Of a DNA stretch of 64,000 nucleotides, positions 43,518 through 56,793 are shown piece after piece. A program made the position numbers and the translations under genes. Every line of letters starts with the position of its first letter. The stretch's first letter is position 1. The notes beneath the pieces are model-generated. The model did no database searches. It was not told the DNA's origin and saw only the letters and a list, made by a program, of their open reading frames with translations. Origin of the DNA: Pseudomonas sp. (GTDB taxonomy: Bacteria > Pseudomonadota > Gammaproteobacteria > Pseudomonadales > Pseudomonadaceae); the NCBI RefSeq assembly GCF_030684895.1, contig NZ_JAUXXP010000054.1, positions 62,001-126,000 of the forward strand, read 5' to 3'.

Positions 43518-45769
43518 GTGAGGCCAAATCTGCTGTCACTCAGCTGCAACCTGCCGCCCCTAAGCTCGGCCGCCTGGTGGTTATCGGCCTGGGCCTGATT
43601 GGTGGCTCTTTTGCCAAGGGCTTGCGTGAGCGCGACCTGTTTCGCGAAGTGATTGGCGTCGATCTAGACCCCGAGTCGCGCCGGTTGGCCGTTGAGCTGG
43701 GTGTGGTCGATCGCTGTGAGGTCGATCTGGCTGCCGCCTGTCAGGGGGCCGATGTGGTCCAGCTGGCGGTGCCTATCCTGGCCATGGAAAAGCTGCTCAC
43801 CGAGCTGGCTAAACTTGAGCTGGGTACGGCGGTGTTGACCGACGTGGGCAGCGCCAAAGGCAACGTGGTGCGCGCGGCGCGACTGGCCTTTACCGGTAAA
43901 GCCGTGCGTTTTGTGCCGGGGCATCCGATTGCCGGCTCCGAGCAGAGTGGGGTGGAGGCCTCCAATGCTCAGCTGTTCCGCCGACATAAGGTCATCCTCA
44001 CGCCTTGCGAGCAGAGCGATACGTCTGCCCTGGAACTGATCGATGCGCTGTGGCGCGAGCTGGGCGCGGATGTTGAGCACATGGAGGTCGAGCATCACGA
44101 TCAGGTGCTGGCCGCGACTAGTCACCTGCCGCATTTGCTGGCCTTTACCCTGGTTGACTCGCTGGCCAAGCGCAGTGAGAACCTGGAGATCTTTCGTTAC
44201 GCCGCCGGTGGTTTCCGCGACTTTACGCGGATCGCCGGCAGTGATCCGGTCATGTGGCATGACATCTTCCTCGCCAACCGCGAGGCGGTGCTGCGCACGC
44301 TGGACGTATTTCGCGACGACCTCGACGCCTTGCGCGACGCGGTCGACGCTGGGGATGGGCATCAATTGCTGGGCGTATTCACCCGCGCCCGCGTGGCCCG
44401 TGAGCATTTCGGCAAAATTCTGGCCCGTAGGGCCTATGTGGACGCTATGCACTCGAATGATCTGGTTTTTCTGGCTAACCCTGGCGGCAAACTCTCCGGA
44501 CGTATTCGCGTTCCGGGCGACAAGTCCATCTCCCACCGCTCGATCATGCTTGGCTCGTTGGCTGAAGGCACCACGCATGTCGAAGGCTTTCTGGAAGGTG
44601 AAGACGCGCTGGCAACGCTACAAGCGTTCCGTGACATGGGGGTGGTCATCGAAGGCCCGCATCATGGCCGCGTGACCATTCACGGCGTGGGTCTTAATGG
44701 TCTGAAGGCGCCGGCCGGTCCGCTGTACATGGGCAACTCTGGCACCTCGATGCGCTTGCTCTCAGGTTTGTTGGCAGCACAACCGTTCGACACCACGCTG
44801 ACTGGTGACGCCTCGCTGTCCAAGCGCCCGATGAACCGCGTCGCCAAGCCGCTGCGCGAAATGGGTGCCGTGATCGAAACCGCTCCGGAAGGTCGTCCGC
44901 CGCTGATGATCAAGGGCGGCCAGCGCCTGACTGGCATGGACTACGAAATGCCCATGGCCAGCGCCCAGGTCAAGTCCTGTTTGCTGCTGGCGGGTCTCTA
45001 TGCAGCAGGTCGCACCTCGGTGACTGAGCCTGCGCCAACCCGCGACCACACCGAGCGCATGCTGCGCGGCTTTGGCTATCCGGTTACGGTGGATGGCAGC
45101 ACGGCGAGCGTCGAGTCTGGGCATAAGCTGACCGCGACCCATATCGAAGTGCCTGCGGATATTTCCTCGGCCGCGTTCTTCCTGGTTGCTGGCAGCATTG
45201 CCGAAGGCTCCGAGCTGGTGCTGGAACACGTTGGGATCAACCCGACCCGCACCGGCGTCATCGATATCCTCAAGCTGATGGGCGGCGACATCACTCTGGA
45301 AAATCAGCGTGAAGTGGGTGGCGAAACCGTGGCCGACATTCGTGTGCGCAGTGCCAAACTGAAAGGCATCGATATTCCGGAAGATCTGGTGCCGCTGGCT
45401 ATCGACGAGTTCCCGGTGCTGTTCGTCGCTGCCTCGGTGGCTGAAGGCCGTACCGTGTTGCGCGGTGCCGAAGAGCTGCGGGTCAAGGAATCCGACCGTA
45501 TCCAGGTGATGGCTGATGGCTTGATTGCTCTGGGCGTCAAAGCCGAGCCAACGCCGGATGGCATCATTATCGAAGGCGGCAGCATCGGTGGTGGCGAAGT
45601 CTGGGCGCACGGTGATCACCGTATCGCCATGTCGTTCAGCGTGGCATCGCTGCGCGCTACGGCGCCGATCCGCATTCATGACTGCGCCAACGTCGCCACC
45701 TCGTTCCCCAACTTCCTCGCGCTGTCGGCTCAGGTTGGCATTCGTGTGGCCGAGGAGGGCAAGGCATGA
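43514..45769 (+). CDS. aroA: Fused cyclohexadienyl dehydrogenase / 3-phosphoshikimate 1-carboxyvinyltransferase (TyrA-AroA)
   Basis: A 751-residue fusion. Residues 1-300: TyrA-type prephenate/arogenate dehydrogenase with NAD motif [13 protein letters not shown] and [14 protein letters not shown]. Residues about 310-751: EPSP synthase. All four class II EPSPS motifs are present: GDKS (335-338), SAQVK (483-487), RDHTE (510-514) and NPTR (576-579), so it is expected to be less sensitive to glyphosate than class I enzymes. The start GTG overlaps the hisC stop by four bases; the stop overlaps the cmk ATG. The fusion is a known Pseudomonas trait. Confidence 0.96.
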   Translation: MSEAKSAVTQLQPAAPKLGRLVVIGLGLIGGSFAKGLRERDLFREVIGVDLDPESRRLAVELGVVDRCEVDLAAACQGADVVQLAVPILAMEKLLTELAKLELGTAVLTDVGSAKGNVVRAARLAFTGKAVRFVPGHPIAGSEQSGVEASNAQLFRRHKVILTPCEQSDTSALELIDALWRELGADVEHMEVEHHDQVLAATSHLPHLLAFTLVDSLAKRSENLEIFRYAAGGFRDFTRIAGSDPVMWHDIFLANREAVLRTLDVFRDDLDALRDAVDAGDGHQLLGVFTRARVAREHFGKILARRAYVDAMHSNDLVFLANPGGKLSGRIRVPGDKSISHRSIMLGSLAEGTTHVEGFLEGEDALATLQAFRDMGVVIEGPHHGRVTIHGVGLNGLKAPAGPLYMGNSGTSMRLLSGLLAAQPFDTTLTGDASLSKRPMNRVAKPLREMGAVIETAPEGRPPLMIKGGQRLTGMDYEMPMASAQVKSCLLLAGLYAAGRTSVTEPAPTRDHTERMLRGFGYPVTVDGSTASVESGHKLTATHIEVPADISSAAFFLVAGSIAEGSELVLEHVGINPTRTGVIDILKLMGGDITLENQREVGGETVADIRVRSAKLKGIDIPEDLVPLAIDEFPVLFVAASVAEGRTVLRGAEELRVKESDRIQVMADGLIALGVKAEPTPDGIIIEGGSIGGGEVWAHGDHRIAMSFSVASLRATAPIRIHDCANVATSFPNFLALSAQVGIRVAEEGKA

Positions 45770-46452
45770 TCGTTGCGCCGGTTATCACCATCGACGGGCC
45801 GAGCGGTTCGGGCAAAGGCACCATTGCCGGTCTGCTGGCTAAAAAGCTGGGCTGGAATCTGCTGGACTCGGGCGCGCTGTATCGCCTGCTGGCCTTTGCC
45901 GCCGGTAATCACGGCGTCGATCTAACCAACGAAGAAGCGATGAAGCTGCTCGCCGCTCATCTGGATGTGCAATTTATCGCCGCTGGTGGCGGTCATGGCC
46001 AGCGCATCATTCTCGAAGGGGAGGAGGTCACTGACCTGATCCGCAATGAGCAGGTCGGCGCCGGTGCTTCGCAGGTGGCCTCGCTGTCCGCCGTGCGTGA
46101 AGCGCTGCTGCAGCGTCAGCAGGCATTTCAGGAAATGCCGGGGCTGGTTGCCGATGGTCGAGACATGGGCACTGTGGTGTTTCCCGATGCGCCGCTGAAG
46201 ATTTTCCTCACCGCCAGCGCCGAGGAGCGTGCCCGCCGCCGCTACTTGCAGTTGAAGGCCAAAGGCGATGATGTTAATCTCGCGAGTCTTCTTGATGAGA
46301 TTCAGGCGCGCGATGAGCGCGATACCCAGCGTGCAGTGGCTCCGCTCAAGCCGGCAGCCGATGCGATCCAGCTGGATTCCACTGAACTCTCCATCGAACA
46401 AGTGCTTGAACGAATTCTGAGTGAAGTCGCCAGTCGCGACCTTGCTGGATGA
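45766..46452 (+). CDS. cmk: Cytidylate kinase
   Basis: A 228-residue (d)CMP kinase: P-loop GPSGSGKGT (residues 9-17), [12 protein letters not shown], the [31 protein letters not shown]-binding insert, and [21 protein letters not shown]. It overlaps the upstream aroA fusion (ATGA). It lies directly before rpsA, as in most gammaproteobacteria. Confidence 0.97.
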   Translation: MIVAPVITIDGPSGSGKGTIAGLLAKKLGWNLLDSGALYRLLAFAAGNHGVDLTNEEAMKLLAAHLDVQFIAAGGGHGQRIILEGEEVTDLIRNEQVGAGASQVASLSAVREALLQRQQAFQEMPGLVADGRDMGTVVFPDAPLKIFLTASAEERARRRYLQLKAKGDDVNLASLLDEIQARDERDTQRAVAPLKPAADAIQLDSTELSIEQVLERILSEVASRDLAG

Positions 46453-46605
46453 CCAGAGCTACAGCTGCTTTAAGCTGACCAGCTCGCCAAGGAAGCTTTC
46501 GGGAACCCAGTCCTCGACCCGATTGTTTCTTTTTATATAAACGTACCCACATTGTCTGGAGTGTGGTTTGGGCGGATTCCCTGCCCTGAATCAACAGGAA
46601 TTAAA

Positions 46606-48297
46606 ATGAGCGAAAGCTTTGCTGAACTGTTTGAAGAAAGCCTAAAAACCCTGAATCTTCAGGCTGGCTCGATCATCACCGCTATCATCGTCGACATCGA
46701 TTACCAAGCTGGTTGGGTAACCGTTCACGCTGGTTTGAAGTCTGAAGGCCTCATTCCGCTGGAGCAGTTCCACAACGACGCTGGCGAGCTGACCATCAAG
46801 GTCGGTGACGAAGTTCACGTTGCCCTGGACGCGGTTGAAGATGGCTTTGGTGAAACCAAGCTGTCCCGCGAAAAAGCCAAACGTGCCGAGTGCTGGATCG
46901 TTCTGGAAGCAGCTTTCGCCGCTGAGGAAGTGGTTACGGGCGTTATCAACGGTAAGGTTAAGGGCGGCTTCACTGTCGACGTTAACGGCATCCGTGCGTT
47001 CCTCCCAGGTTCCTTGGTCGATGTCCGTCCAGTGCGTGATACCACTCACCTGGAAGGCAAAGAGCTCGAATTCAAAGTCATCAAGCTTGACCAGAAGCGC
47101 AACAACGTTGTCGTTTCCCGCCGCAGCGTACTGGAAGCCGAGAACAGCGCCGAGCGCGAAGCTCTGCTGGAATCCCTGCAGGAAGGTCAGCAAGTCAAAG
47201 GTATCGTCAAGAACCTCACCGACTACGGCGCGTTCGTGGATCTGGGTGGCGTCGACGGCCTGCTGCACATCACCGACATGGCTTGGAAGCGCATCAAGCA
47301 TCCGTCGGAAATCGTCAACGTTGGCGATGAAATCGACGTCAAGATCCTCAAGTACGATCGCGAGCGCAACCGCGTTTCCCTCGGCCTCAAGCAGCTGGGC
47401 GAAGATCCATGGGTTGCCATCAAGGCGCGTTACCCGCAGGACACCCGTGTTACTGCGCGCGTAACCAACCTGACCGACTACGGCTGCTTCGCAGAGCTGG
47501 AAGAAGGCGTGGAAGGCCTGGTGCACGTATCCGAAATGGATTGGACCAACAAAAACATCCATCCTTCGAAAGTCGTTAACGTCGGCGACGAAGTGGAAGT
47601 TATGGTTCTGGATATCGACGAAGAGCGTCGTCGTATCTCCCTGGGCATCAAACAGTGCAAAACTAACCCGTGGGAAGATTTCTCCGGTCAGTTCAACAAG
47701 GGCGACAAGATCTCCGGCACCATCAAGTCGATCACCGATTTCGGTATCTTCATTGGTCTGGATGGCGGCATCGACGGCCTCGTTCACCTGTCCGACATCT
47801 CCTGGAACGAAGTAGGCGAAGAAGCTGTACGCCGCTTCAAGAAAGGCGATGAGCTGGAAACCGTTATCCTCTCCGTTGATCCGGAGCGTGAGCGCATTTC
47901 CCTGGGCATCAAGCAGCTGGAAGAAGATCCGTTCTCCGACTACGTTGCGGTTAACGATAAAGGCACCATCGTGCGCGGTATCGTTAAGGAAGTTGACGCC
48001 AAGGGCGCCATCATCACTTTGGCCGAAGGCATCGAAGCCACTCTGAAAGCCTCCGAAATCAGCCGTGACCGCGTTGAAGACGCGCGCAACGTACTGAAAG
48101 AAGGCGAAGAAGTCGAAGCCAAGATCATCAGCGTTGACCGTAAGAGCCGCGTAATCAGCTTGTCGGTCAAGTCCAAAGACGTTGAAGACGAAAAAGAAGC
48201 CATCAAAGAAATGCGTACTAAGCAGGACGAAGTTGCTTCTGCTGGTCCGACCACCATTGGTGATCTGATCCGTGCGCAAATGGAAAACCAGAACTAA
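46606..48297 (+). CDS. rpsA: 30S ribosomal protein S1
   Basis: A 563-residue protein with six S1 (OB-fold) repeats. Repeats 3 to 6 are recognisable by their [28 protein letters not shown] starts. S1 unfolds and docks mRNA on the ribosome. ATG at 46606 gives [13 protein letters not shown], the family start, after CAGGAA; the frame runs upstream to 46552. The 153-bp gap after cmk has an AT-rich TTTTTATATAAAC stretch (46530-46542) that could be a promoter, and the leader may be bound by S1 itself, as in E. coli. Confidence 0.98.
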   Translation: MSESFAELFEESLKTLNLQAGSIITAIIVDIDYQAGWVTVHAGLKSEGLIPLEQFHNDAGELTIKVGDEVHVALDAVEDGFGETKLSREKAKRAECWIVLEAAFAAEEVVTGVINGKVKGGFTVDVNGIRAFLPGSLVDVRPVRDTTHLEGKELEFKVIKLDQKRNNVVVSRRSVLEAENSAEREALLESLQEGQQVKGIVKNLTDYGAFVDLGGVDGLLHITDMAWKRIKHPSEIVNVGDEIDVKILKYDRERNRVSLGLKQLGEDPWVAIKARYPQDTRVTARVTNLTDYGCFAELEEGVEGLVHVSEMDWTNKNIHPSKVVNVGDEVEVMVLDIDEERRRISLGIKQCKTNPWEDFSGQFNKGDKISGTIKSITDFGIFIGLDGGIDGLVHLSDISWNEVGEEAVRRFKKGDELETVILSVDPERERISLGIKQLEEDPFSDYVAVNDKGTIVRGIVKEVDAKGAIITLAEGIEATLKASEISRDRVEDARNVLKEGEEVEAKIISVDRKSRVISLSVKSKDVEDEKEAIKEMRTKQDEVASAGPTTIGDLIRAQMENQN

Positions 48298-48312
48298 GTT
48301 CAGGTAATCTAG

Positions 48313-48341
48313 AAAAAGGGCGACTTCGGTCGCCCTTTTTT
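48313..48341 (+). terminator. Rho-independent terminator after rpsA
   Basis: AAAAAGGGCGAC-TTCG-GTCGCCCTTTTTT: a 12-bp stem with a stable TTCG tetraloop and T6 run, 16 nt past the stop. Confidence 0.95.
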
Positions 48342-48449
48342 GTACCTGAAAAACGCTAAGGTGTTGTTTTATAGGCTGTTCAAATCTGACGAGGCGTGCT
48401 AAAACCTTTTTATCTAGTGATCTAGCCGCTTGAAAAAGAAGGGAAAACC

Positions 48450-48734
48450 ATGACCAAGTCGGAGTTGATCGAGCGCATCGTCACCCATCAGGGGCAGCTC
48501 TCGTCCAAGGATGTCGAGCTGGCGATCAAGACCATGCTTGAGCAAATGTCGCAGGCGCTGTCGACCGGGGACCGCATCGAGATTCGCGGCTTTGGCAGTT
48601 TCTCACTCCACTATCGCGCGCCGCGCGTCGGGCGTAATCCGAAAACGGGTGACTCTGTCAGGTTGGATGGCAAGTTTGTGCCGCATTTTAAGCCGGGGAA
48701 GGAGTTGCGGGATCGGGTTAATGAGGATGAGTAG
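48450..48734 (+). CDS. ihfB: Integration host factor subunit beta
   Basis: A 94-residue HU/IHF-family DNA-bending protein. [27 protein letters not shown] and the beta-arm [28 protein letters not shown] are canonical, with the Pro-containing NPKTG tip. In Pseudomonas this gene marks the left border of the O-antigen locus. No obvious terminator follows. Confidence 0.97.
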   Translation: MTKSELIERIVTHQGQLSSKDVELAIKTMLEQMSQALSTGDRIEIRGFGSFSLHYRAPRVGRNPKTGDSVRLDGKFVPHFKPGKELRDRVNEDE

Positions 48735-49480
48735 CGAAGCCTGAGTCGCCACAGTGCGTTTTTATTGTCCTTAGTACTGCCATTTTTCTAACGCCAATTT
48801 TTGCAAGAGTGGACTGATTCCGAGTCTGTGTCATGTCATAATATTCTCCCTCGCGTGCTTATGGCAGTTCATGTCTGCTGCTTTCTATCGTTCGGTCATG
48901 GACGTTGCCGTTCTGAGTTAATGGATTAGCGATGTATTTCTCCTTCCTTAGTTTCTTTCATCATGGCGCCGTGTCAGGCAGGCTTTTATCTGTCATCACC
49001 GCTTATAAGTTCTGTCGGTGGTTTGTGAGCCGACTGTGGATTTCAGTACATAATTTTCGCTCGAGATAAGGGGCGGTTGGCGCAGGACAACTCGCTATCG
49101 AATTCGCTCTTGATTGCATTGGTTTTTTGGGCGTGTTCGCTGATGAGCACCATGGTTTGCTACTCATGGGTTGACCAGGTCGAAGGCACTATTTTCCGGC
49201 AAATCCAGCGCTTTGGCTCGCGGGGGATATGAGAAATTGACGGGCTGCGCTATGTCATTCGTGCTCAAGTGCATATCATAGCCGGTTAGGCGGCCCATAC
49301 CGAACAGATGGTGTTGGGGGCGTTTATGGGCGGGGGGTGAAAAGGGCCAGTCGAATTTTTTGTCCACAGTGATCCTGCGGTCAAACAGCAATTAGCAGGT
49401 GTTCTGTGTAAGTGTTGCAGCGAAAGCATAGCCGTTGTTGGGATAGTGATTTCTTAAAGTGTTGAAAATGGAGAGTGATT
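48735..49480. other. 746-bp AT-richer spacer between ihfB and the O-antigen genes
   Basis: There is no recognisable gene. No wzz/LapA-type gene, no JUMPstart or ops element (GGCGGTAGCGT) and no strong terminator are visible. Base composition drops here relative to the left flank. It probably holds the O-antigen operon promoter. A 75-codon open frame on the minus strand is listed separately. Confidence 0.6.
49164..49391 (-). pseudogene. Short open frame, possible gene remnant
   Basis: A 75-codon frame opening at a TTG directly after a stop, without a ribosome site, ending at 49164. Its codons use G/C third positions often and the peptide (KKFDWPFSPPAHKRP, MGRLTGYDMHLSTNDIAQPV) does not look random. 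I do not recognise it. It may be the remains of a gene displaced by O-antigen locus exchange, or chance. Confidence 0.2.
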
Positions 49481-51821
<2,341 letters not shown>

Positions 51822-51824
51822 ACC

Positions 51825-52409
51825 ATGAGCCATTCTCAGCACCCTAGCGCCATCGTCGATGAGGGCGCGCAGATTGGCGAAGGCTCGCGCGTCTGGCACT
51901 TCGTGCATGTCTGTGGCGGCGCGCGCATCGGGCAGGGCGTGTCCTTGGGGCAAAACGTCTTCGTCGGCAACAAGGTCGTCATCGGCGACAACTGCAAGAT
52001 CCAGAACAACGTCTCGGTCTATGACGGCGTCACCCTGGAAGAGGGTGTGTTCTGTGGCCCAAGCATGGTCTTCACCAACGTCTACAACCCGCGCTCGCTG
52101 ATCGAACGTAAGAGCGAATACCGCGACACCCTGGTGAAGAAGGGAGCCACGCTCGGCGCTAACTGCACCATCATTTGCGGCGTGACCATCGGCGAGTTCG
52201 CCTTCGTCGGCGCCGGCGCGGTGATCAACAAGGACATTCCCGCTTATGCCCTGGTGGTCGGCGTGCCGGCGCGACATATTGGTTGGATGAGCGAATTCGG
52301 TGAACAGCTGGAGCTGCCTCTGCAAGGTGAGGGCAGTGCGCCCTGCATCCACACTGGGGCGCGTTACGTGCTGCGTGGCAGCATTTTGAGCAAGGAGAGC
52401 GTGGCGTGA
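51825..52409 (+). CDS. wbpD: UDP-2-acetamido-3-amino-uronate N-acetyltransferase WbpD
   Basis: A 194-residue left-handed beta-helix acetyltransferase with hexapeptide repeats ([20 protein letters not shown] onward, through [32 protein letters not shown]). The catalytic His is probably in VWHFVHV. It acetylates the 3-amino group made by WbpE to give UDP-GlcNAc(3NAc)A. Stop overlaps the wbpE GTG (GTGA). Confidence 0.93.
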   Translation: MSHSQHPSAIVDEGAQIGEGSRVWHFVHVCGGARIGQGVSLGQNVFVGNKVVIGDNCKIQNNVSVYDGVTLEEGVFCGPSMVFTNVYNPRSLIERKSEYRDTLVKKGATLGANCTIICGVTIGEFAFVGAGAVINKDIPAYALVVGVPARHIGWMSEFGEQLELPLQGEGSAPCIHTGARYVLRGSILSKESVA

Positions 52410-53488
52410 TCGAGTTCATCGACCTTAAGGCCCAGCAGGCGTTGATCAAGGAAAAAATCGACGCCGGCATCCAGTGCGTGCTGGATCACGGTCAATACAT
52501 CCTGGGCCCGGAAGTAGGCGAGCTGGAAGAAAAGCTCGCGGCCTTCGTCGGCGCTAAATACTGTATTAGCGTTGCCAATGGCACTGATGCCTTGCAGATT
52601 GCGCAGATGGCATTGGGTATCGGGCCGGGGGATGAGGTCATCACGCCCGGTTTCACCTATATAGCCACTGCCGAAACCGTCGCGCTACTTGGTGCCAAGC
52701 CGGTTTACGTGGATGTGGATCCGCACACCTACAACTTGGATCCGGAGCTGCTCGAAGCAGCTATCACGCCACGTACTAAGGCGATCATCCCGGTATCGCT
52801 GTACGGTCAGTGCGCTGATTTCGACGCTATCAATGCCATTGCCGCGCGGCATGGCATCCCAGTCATTGAGGACGCCGCGCAGAGCTTCGGTGCCACCTAT
52901 AAAGGCAAGCGCTCCTGCAACCTGACGACCATCGCCTGCACCAGCTTCTTCCCCAGCAAACCGCTAGGTTGTTACGGCGACGGCGGGGCGATCTTCACCA
53001 ATGACGAAGAGCTGGCGAAAGTGCTGCGGCAGATCGCACGCCATGGCCAGGACCGCCGCTACCACCACATCCGCGTCGGCGTGAACAGTCGGCTGGACAC
53101 TTTGCAGGCTGCCATTTTGCTGCCCAAGTTGGAGATATTTCCGTGTGAGCTGGAGCAGCGGCAGCAAGTGGCACAGCAATACCAGCGTTTGCTTGAGGCG
53201 GCCGGCATTGCGACTCCTTTTGTGGCAACGCATAACGTCAGTGCCTGGGCGCAATTTACGGTACAGGTGGATGAGCGCGATGTCGTTCAGGAAACGCTAA
53301 AGACTGCCGGTATACCAACGGCCGTGCACTATCCAATACCTTTGAACAAGCAGCCCGCCGTGGCTGATGCTCATGCGTTTCTGCCGGTCGGCGATGCTAT
53401 TGCTCAGCGTGTAATGAGCCTGCCGATGCATCCATACATGAGTGTGGGTGACATAGAGAAGATTGCAGAGTCTCTGTCCTGCATATAG
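52406..53488 (+). CDS. wbpE: UDP-2-acetamido-3-oxo-uronate aminotransferase WbpE
   Basis: A 360-residue PLP-dependent DegT/DnrJ/EryC1 sugar aminotransferase. [13 protein letters not shown] binds phosphate, [13 protein letters not shown] holds the PLP-stacking Asp, and [15 protein letters not shown] contains the Schiff-base Lys. AAGGAG lies 8 nt before the GTG. Together with WbpA, B and D it completes UDP-2,3-diacetamido-glucuronic acid; the epimerase WbpI is not within the window. Confidence 0.94.
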   Translation: MIEFIDLKAQQALIKEKIDAGIQCVLDHGQYILGPEVGELEEKLAAFVGAKYCISVANGTDALQIAQMALGIGPGDEVITPGFTYIATAETVALLGAKPVYVDVDPHTYNLDPELLEAAITPRTKAIIPVSLYGQCADFDAINAIAARHGIPVIEDAAQSFGATYKGKRSCNLTTIACTSFFPSKPLGCYGDGGAIFTNDEELAKVLRQIARHGQDRRYHHIRVGVNSRLDTLQAAILLPKLEIFPCELEQRQQVAQQYQRLLEAAGIATPFVATHNVSAWAQFTVQVDERDVVQETLKTAGIPTAVHYPIPLNKQPAVADAHAFLPVGDAIAQRVMSLPMHPYMSVGDIEKIAESLSCI

Positions 53489-53550
53489 TTAAGGCGGTCA
53501 ATGTTCGCTAGCCATAAAAATTTCTTGAACTGCTAAAGCGGAGATGCCGT

Positions 53551-55389
53551 GTGGGATCTATAGGTTATCGTCCTGATATTCAAGGGCTTCGCGCTATAGC
53601 AGTATTGTCTGTAATTGTATTTCATTTCAATTCATCTTGGCTTCCAGGTGGGTTTGTAGGTGTTGATATATTCCTGGTTATTTCAGGTTTTCTAATTTTT
53701 AATATACTGCTGAATGAGATAAGTAGATCAGATTGTGATTTTGCTCAAGTTTTCAAGCGCTTCTACTTGAGCCGTTTCAAGCGTATTGTGCCTGCCTATT
53801 TTGTAATGCTTGTTATTGTTTCTTGGGTTGCGGCAGTTTTTTTCTTGCCGCAGGACATGGGTGATTACAGAAAGAGCTTGAGTAGGGCGGCATACTTTAA
53901 TAGTAATAACTACTTCTCTGAGTTCGGTGATTATTTCTCTTCAGCTATTTACGAACAGCCGTTATTACATACGTGGTCTCTGGCAGTAGAGGTTCAGTTT
54001 TATATTTTAGTGCCGCTGTTGGTTTTGTTTTTTTCTGCTAGAAGCCTTAAATGGTTGCTTGTTGCATTTCTTGTGTTTTTTACAGCGGTTGCAGAATATC
54101 GCCTCCGGATTCTTGGTGTTGAGCAAGAAACTTACTATAGCCTCTATTCTAGACTTCCTGAGTTTTTCGCTGGAGGCCTAGTTGCGTTGTACGTAAATTT
54201 TAAAGCAAGGGGTAGTAAGTGGTTCGGTTCTGCAGGGCTTCTGCTGATTTGCTTTGCACTCGTTTTCATGCCATTTCTAGGCCCGTTTCCAGGTATTTTG
54301 GCTCTTCTGCCTGCGTTGGCGGTTTCGCTGGTATTGCTCTTTCCATTGGAGGGTGCAGTTAAACTAGTCCTAGTTAATCCGTTGATGGAGTGGGTGGGGA
54401 AGCTTTCTTATTCTCTATATTTATGGCATTGGCCTATATTGGCTATATTGCGATATTACACGGGGGATGAGGTGCTTGATCTGTCGTTCTCATTAATCTT
54501 TTTGATTCTTACATTGTTAATGTCTATTGCTTCATATTGGTTGGTCGAGAAGTCTTTTCGTGAAAGTTCCTCTGGTTCGAACCATATTTATGCCTATGGC
54601 GCATTGTTTATTGTAGCGCTAGTGGTAGGCAAAAACGTAAAGCATCTTAATGAGTTGTTCTCACCTGAACTGGGTGTTGAATATAAACGATATGCAGATC
54701 AGGCCGTTATTTGTCATGGGAGCATGACAGGTGACTGTGCAGTTGGTGATTTGAAAAGCAATAATCAAGTATTAGTTATTGGGGACTCCCATGCAGCAAT
54801 GTTGAATGTTTTTTTTGATTATTTGGGAGAGGAACTGAGTTTCAAGGCTAAGGTCGTAAGTGCCAGTAGCTGTGTGCCGATACTTAATTTTGACTATAAG
54901 CGTATCGACGAATTTTCTCGATATGATTGTCGTTCACAAATCGAAAGCGTTAAAAATTTAGTTCGAGAGTCCTCGGTTATATTCCTTGCTGCAAAATGGT
55001 CTTGGCATTTGGAGTCTTCGAGCTTTGAATATGCATTGAGCAGTTTTTTGCAAAAACAGAGCCAGATGGGTAAAAAAATCTATCTAATCGCCCAGGTGCC
55101 GCTACTCTCGCAAAATCCATTGAGAGCGTTGCGGTTCAAAGAGCTTGGTTTACCTTATGGCATTGAGGTTGATACCAGTTATCAGTTAGGTAATGAAGAA
55201 CTGAGATTTTATGCTGAAAAATATGCGGGTATATATTTTTTAAAATTTGAAAATTCGGGTTTTTTCTCAAAGGTGCCTTTTTATAAAGGTGATCTAATAT
55301 ATCTTGATAAAGATCACCTGAATCAGGTGGGTGCTGAGAATTATGCACGTGTGGTGCTTCCTTACTTCAAACAGGCGTTGCATCGATGA
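53551..55389 (+). CDS. OafA/YrhL-type acyltransferase fused to a periplasmic SGNH domain
   Basis: A 612-residue membrane O-acyltransferase. The acyltransferase-3 domain starts YRPDIQGLRAIAVLSVIVFHF (active-site His) and has about ten spans to residue 370. A periplasmic SGNH domain follows with the nucleophile block GDSH (411-414) and a C-terminal D-x-x-H (DKDHLN, near residue 586). It probably O-acetylates O-antigen sugars. GTG start, GCGGAG 8 nt upstream. It is markedly AT-rich compared with wbpABDE and opens the low-GC block. Confidence 0.92.
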   Translation: MGSIGYRPDIQGLRAIAVLSVIVFHFNSSWLPGGFVGVDIFLVISGFLIFNILLNEISRSDCDFAQVFKRFYLSRFKRIVPAYFVMLVIVSWVAAVFFLPQDMGDYRKSLSRAAYFNSNNYFSEFGDYFSSAIYEQPLLHTWSLAVEVQFYILVPLLVLFFSARSLKWLLVAFLVFFTAVAEYRLRILGVEQETYYSLYSRLPEFFAGGLVALYVNFKARGSKWFGSAGLLLICFALVFMPFLGPFPGILALLPALAVSLVLLFPLEGAVKLVLVNPLMEWVGKLSYSLYLWHWPILAILRYYTGDEVLDLSFSLIFLILTLLMSIASYWLVEKSFRESSSGSNHIYAYGALFIVALVVGKNVKHLNELFSPELGVEYKRYADQAVICHGSMTGDCAVGDLKSNNQVLVIGDSHAAMLNVFFDYLGEELSFKAKVVSASSCVPILNFDYKRIDEFSRYDCRSQIESVKNLVRESSVIFLAAKWSWHLESSSFEYALSSFLQKQSQMGKKIYLIAQVPLLSQNPLRALRFKELGLPYGIEVDTSYQLGNEELRFYAEKYAGIYFLKFENSGFFSKVPFYKGDLIYLDKDHLNQVGAENYARVVLPYFKQALHR

Positions 55390-55485
55390 AGTAAGTGCTT
55401 TTGTTTTAAAAAAAGTTAGAGAGTGTTGGTTTCATAGGCTCTAGTATCAGTGAGTAAGCTGCTTTTGGTAGCATGTCAGGATATT

Positions 55486-56772
55486 ATGAAAATTATTAGT
55501 GAGCTATTTAGGCGAATTCTTCCCAAAAGTGCTTTTGCAAAAAGTGTAATGACGCTGATGACCGGTACGGGCTTGGCTCAGTTGTTGCCTGTTATTCTGT
55601 CCCCCATTGTTACTAGACTTTACACGCCGCAAGAGTTTGGAACATTTGCCTTATATGTATCAATATGTGCGATTTTGGCAGTTTTCGTGACGGGTAAGTA
55701 TGAGTTGGCAATAGTTGTTCCAAAAAATAGCGGTGAGGCAATCAATCTTGTCGCAGTTACATTTTTTTTAAGTTTTACTGTAAGTGTTTTTCTACTTTGT
55801 GTTGTATTGGCCTGGGGGCAGGGGGTCGCTCAGCTTCTCGGCCATCCTGAATTTAGTTCATGGCTCTATCTTGTGCCGTTTGCGACTTTTATTTTGGGTT
55901 GCTACTACGCACTAAATTTCTGGACAAATCGTAGATCCAATTACACAAGCATGGCGATTAGTCGAGTGGTGCAGAGTGGGGCCGGTAGCGCTATGCAGCT
56001 TGCTGCCGGGGTTTCCAAGGTCGGACTATTGGGTTTGATCCTCGGGCAATTACTTGGGCAGCTGCTCTCGACCTTATACCTTGCGGTATCGCTGCCGCGC
56101 GAAGATCGCAATTTGTTTCGGCGTATCACATTCAAGCGCATGAAGTGCGTTGCGCGCAGACATATTGGCTATCCAAAATTTATGGTGCCAGGCCAGGCGA
56201 TGAGCGTAGGTGCTACCGAGATGCCCTTGATAATGCTGACAGTTTTTTTTGGTGCAGGTGTCGCTGGGCTTTATTCGTTGGCTCAGCGCATTATGGCGGC
56301 TCCCTTAAGCCTTGTGGCGAATGCTATTGGTGATGTTTATCGTCAGCAAGCGGCAACTCAGTACGCGAATAATGGGGAATGCTTAGATGTTTTTATTGGT
56401 TCGCTCAAGCGTTTAGTGATCTTTGCTTTTCTGCCGATGCTGCCAGTTTTGTTTTTCGGCCCCTGGATTTTCGCTTTCGTGTTTGGCGATGCATGGCGTG
56501 CGGCGGGTGAAATAGCATCACTGTTATCTGTTCTTGTATTCTTTCAAACATTATCTTCCCCATTGAGCAGCACGGTATTGCTCCCAGGCTGGTTGCGTCT
56601 GGATTCTGTGTGGCAGTTTGCACGACTGTGTACTGCTGCGCTGGTTTTTTATATCAGTGACTATGCCGGGGTTAATTATAGCGTCGCTATTGGTGCGCAT
56701 GTGGGGGCATTTTCATGTCTGTACTTGCTGCATTCTTATTTTCAATACCGGGCTGCGAAAGGTCGATTGTAA
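55486..56772 (+). CDS. wzx: Wzx-type O-antigen flippase (MATE-like/PST family)
   Basis: A 428-residue inner-membrane protein with about 12 hydrophobic segments of the polysaccharide-transporter type. It starts KSVMTLMTGTGLAQLLPVILSPIVTRLYTPQEFGTFALY, which is typical of O-unit flippases. It should move undecaprenyl-linked O-units to the periplasm. The ATG at 55486 is preferred for its nearby CAGG; a GTG at 55450 would add 12 residues. Wzx sequences are too divergent for substrate prediction. Confidence 0.83.
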   Translation: MKIISELFRRILPKSAFAKSVMTLMTGTGLAQLLPVILSPIVTRLYTPQEFGTFALYVSICAILAVFVTGKYELAIVVPKNSGEAINLVAVTFFLSFTVSVFLLCVVLAWGQGVAQLLGHPEFSSWLYLVPFATFILGCYYALNFWTNRRSNYTSMAISRVVQSGAGSAMQLAAGVSKVGLLGLILGQLLGQLLSTLYLAVSLPREDRNLFRRITFKRMKCVARRHIGYPKFMVPGQAMSVGATEMPLIMLTVFFGAGVAGLYSLAQRIMAAPLSLVANAIGDVYRQQAATQYANNGECLDVFIGSLKRLVIFAFLPMLPVLFFGPWIFAFVFGDAWRAAGEIASLLSVLVFFQTLSSPLSSTVLLPGWLRLDSVWQFARLCTAALVFYISDYAGVNYSVAIGAHVGAFSCLYLLHSYFQYRAAKGRL

Positions 56773-56793
56773 TTAGATCTTCTGAGGAAAAGT

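Noticed and set aside
46642..48279. A 545-codon frame antisense to rpsA
   Set aside because: It is a shadow of the six S1 repeats and carries no start signal or domain.
49021..49110. Possible ops/JUMPstart element before the O-antigen genes (GGGGCGGTTGGCGC)
   Set aside because: It shares only GGCGGT with the ops core GGCGGTAGCGT and lacks the JUMPstart context.
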